Below, in pieces: positions 14,041 through 14,111 of a stretch of 14,111 nucleotides of DNA; the stretch's first letter is position 1; the number at the start of each line of letters is the position of its first letter. The translations under genes and the position numbers were made by a program. This stretch comes from Bacillota bacterium. Its GTDB lineage: Bacteria; Bacillota; Desulfotomaculia; Desulfotomaculales; Desulfallaceae. The notes under the pieces were generated by a model that searched no databases, was not told the DNA's origin, and saw only the letters and a list, made by a program, of their open reading frames with translations. The stretch covers positions 1-14,111 of the forward strand of contig WQUS01000128.1 of the NCBI GenBank assembly GCA_009781965.1, read 5' to 3'.

Positions 14041-14111
14041 ATGCTGACAGAAGAAAAAGAAAAAGAGTTACTAAAAAGACTGGCAGAAGGCGTAGTTGAG
14101 TATGACGAAGA
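14041..14111 (+). CDS. N-terminus of a probable second methyltransferase corrinoid protein (partial)
   Basis: ATG at 14041 with GAGGGGAT (14027-14034) 6 nt upstream opens a frame that runs off the right edge after 23 codons: MLTEEKEKELLKRLAEGVVEYDE. The pattern of a charged first helix, then LKRLAEGVVEYDE, matches the start of the helical cap domain of MttC/MtaC-type corrinoid proteins (compare LLDKLKEAVVFFDEKQ in the protein at 308-973). It is 61 nt after mtaA on the same strand and so probably belongs to the operon. The diagnostic DxHxxG motif lies outside the window. Confidence 0.6.
   Translation, partial: MLTEEKEKELLKRLAEGVVEYDE

Overview
The window reads as chromosomal DNA of an anaerobic, Gram-positive, methanol- or methyl-using clostridial-type bacterium (acetogen or sulfate reducer of the Sporomusa, Moorella or Desulfotomaculum kind). 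This assignment is an inference. It rests on AAGGAGG-type ribosome binding sites, a methanol:corrinoid methyltransferase system of bacterial layout, a TAXI-type TRAP importer, and moderate GC content. No pyrrolysine-type in-frame amber codon and no RNA gene was seen.

Left block (1-2432, + strand): a possible tail of an upstream gene, then an orphan methyltransferase corrinoid protein, a CobA/BtuR-type corrinoid adenosyltransferase, and a regulator made of three tandem XRE helix-turn-helix domains. The methyltransferase that would load the corrinoid protein is not in view. Just after the regulator lies a long near-perfect RNA hairpin (2458-2521), placed between convergent genes.

Middle block (2527-6703, - strand, with a divergent LysR gene at 6834-7736): a TAXI-family substrate-binding lipoprotein, a fused 4TM/12TM TRAP permease and an ACMSD-type amidohydrolase form one operon. 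It is driven from a promoter whose -35 box abuts that of the divergent LysR gene, with dyads in between. This looks like LysR-controlled uptake and processing of an unknown, probably carboxylated, substrate.

Right block (8033-14111, + strand): a 21-codon leader ORF, then mtaB (methanol:corrinoid methyltransferase, all three zinc ligands present), mtaC (its corrinoid protein), a G3E/CobW-family GTPase, a RamA-type ATP-dependent corrinoid reductive activator with two C-terminal [4Fe-4S] motifs, mtaA (zinc methylcobamide methyltransferase), and the first 23 codons of what is probably another corrinoid protein. Together they would take a methyl group from methanol to MtaC-bound cob(I)amide and on to a C1 carrier (tetrahydrofolate if this is an acetogen-type bacterium). 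The activator would rescue oxidised cob(II)amide, and the GTPase would plausibly handle metal or cofactor delivery.

The core genes belong to known families. The less ordinary items are the leader ORF stopping 1 nt before mtaB, the strand-biased long hairpin after the regulator, the triplicated HTH regulator, the amidohydrolase lacking the first His of the HxH motif, and the G3E GTPase embedded in the methanol operon.
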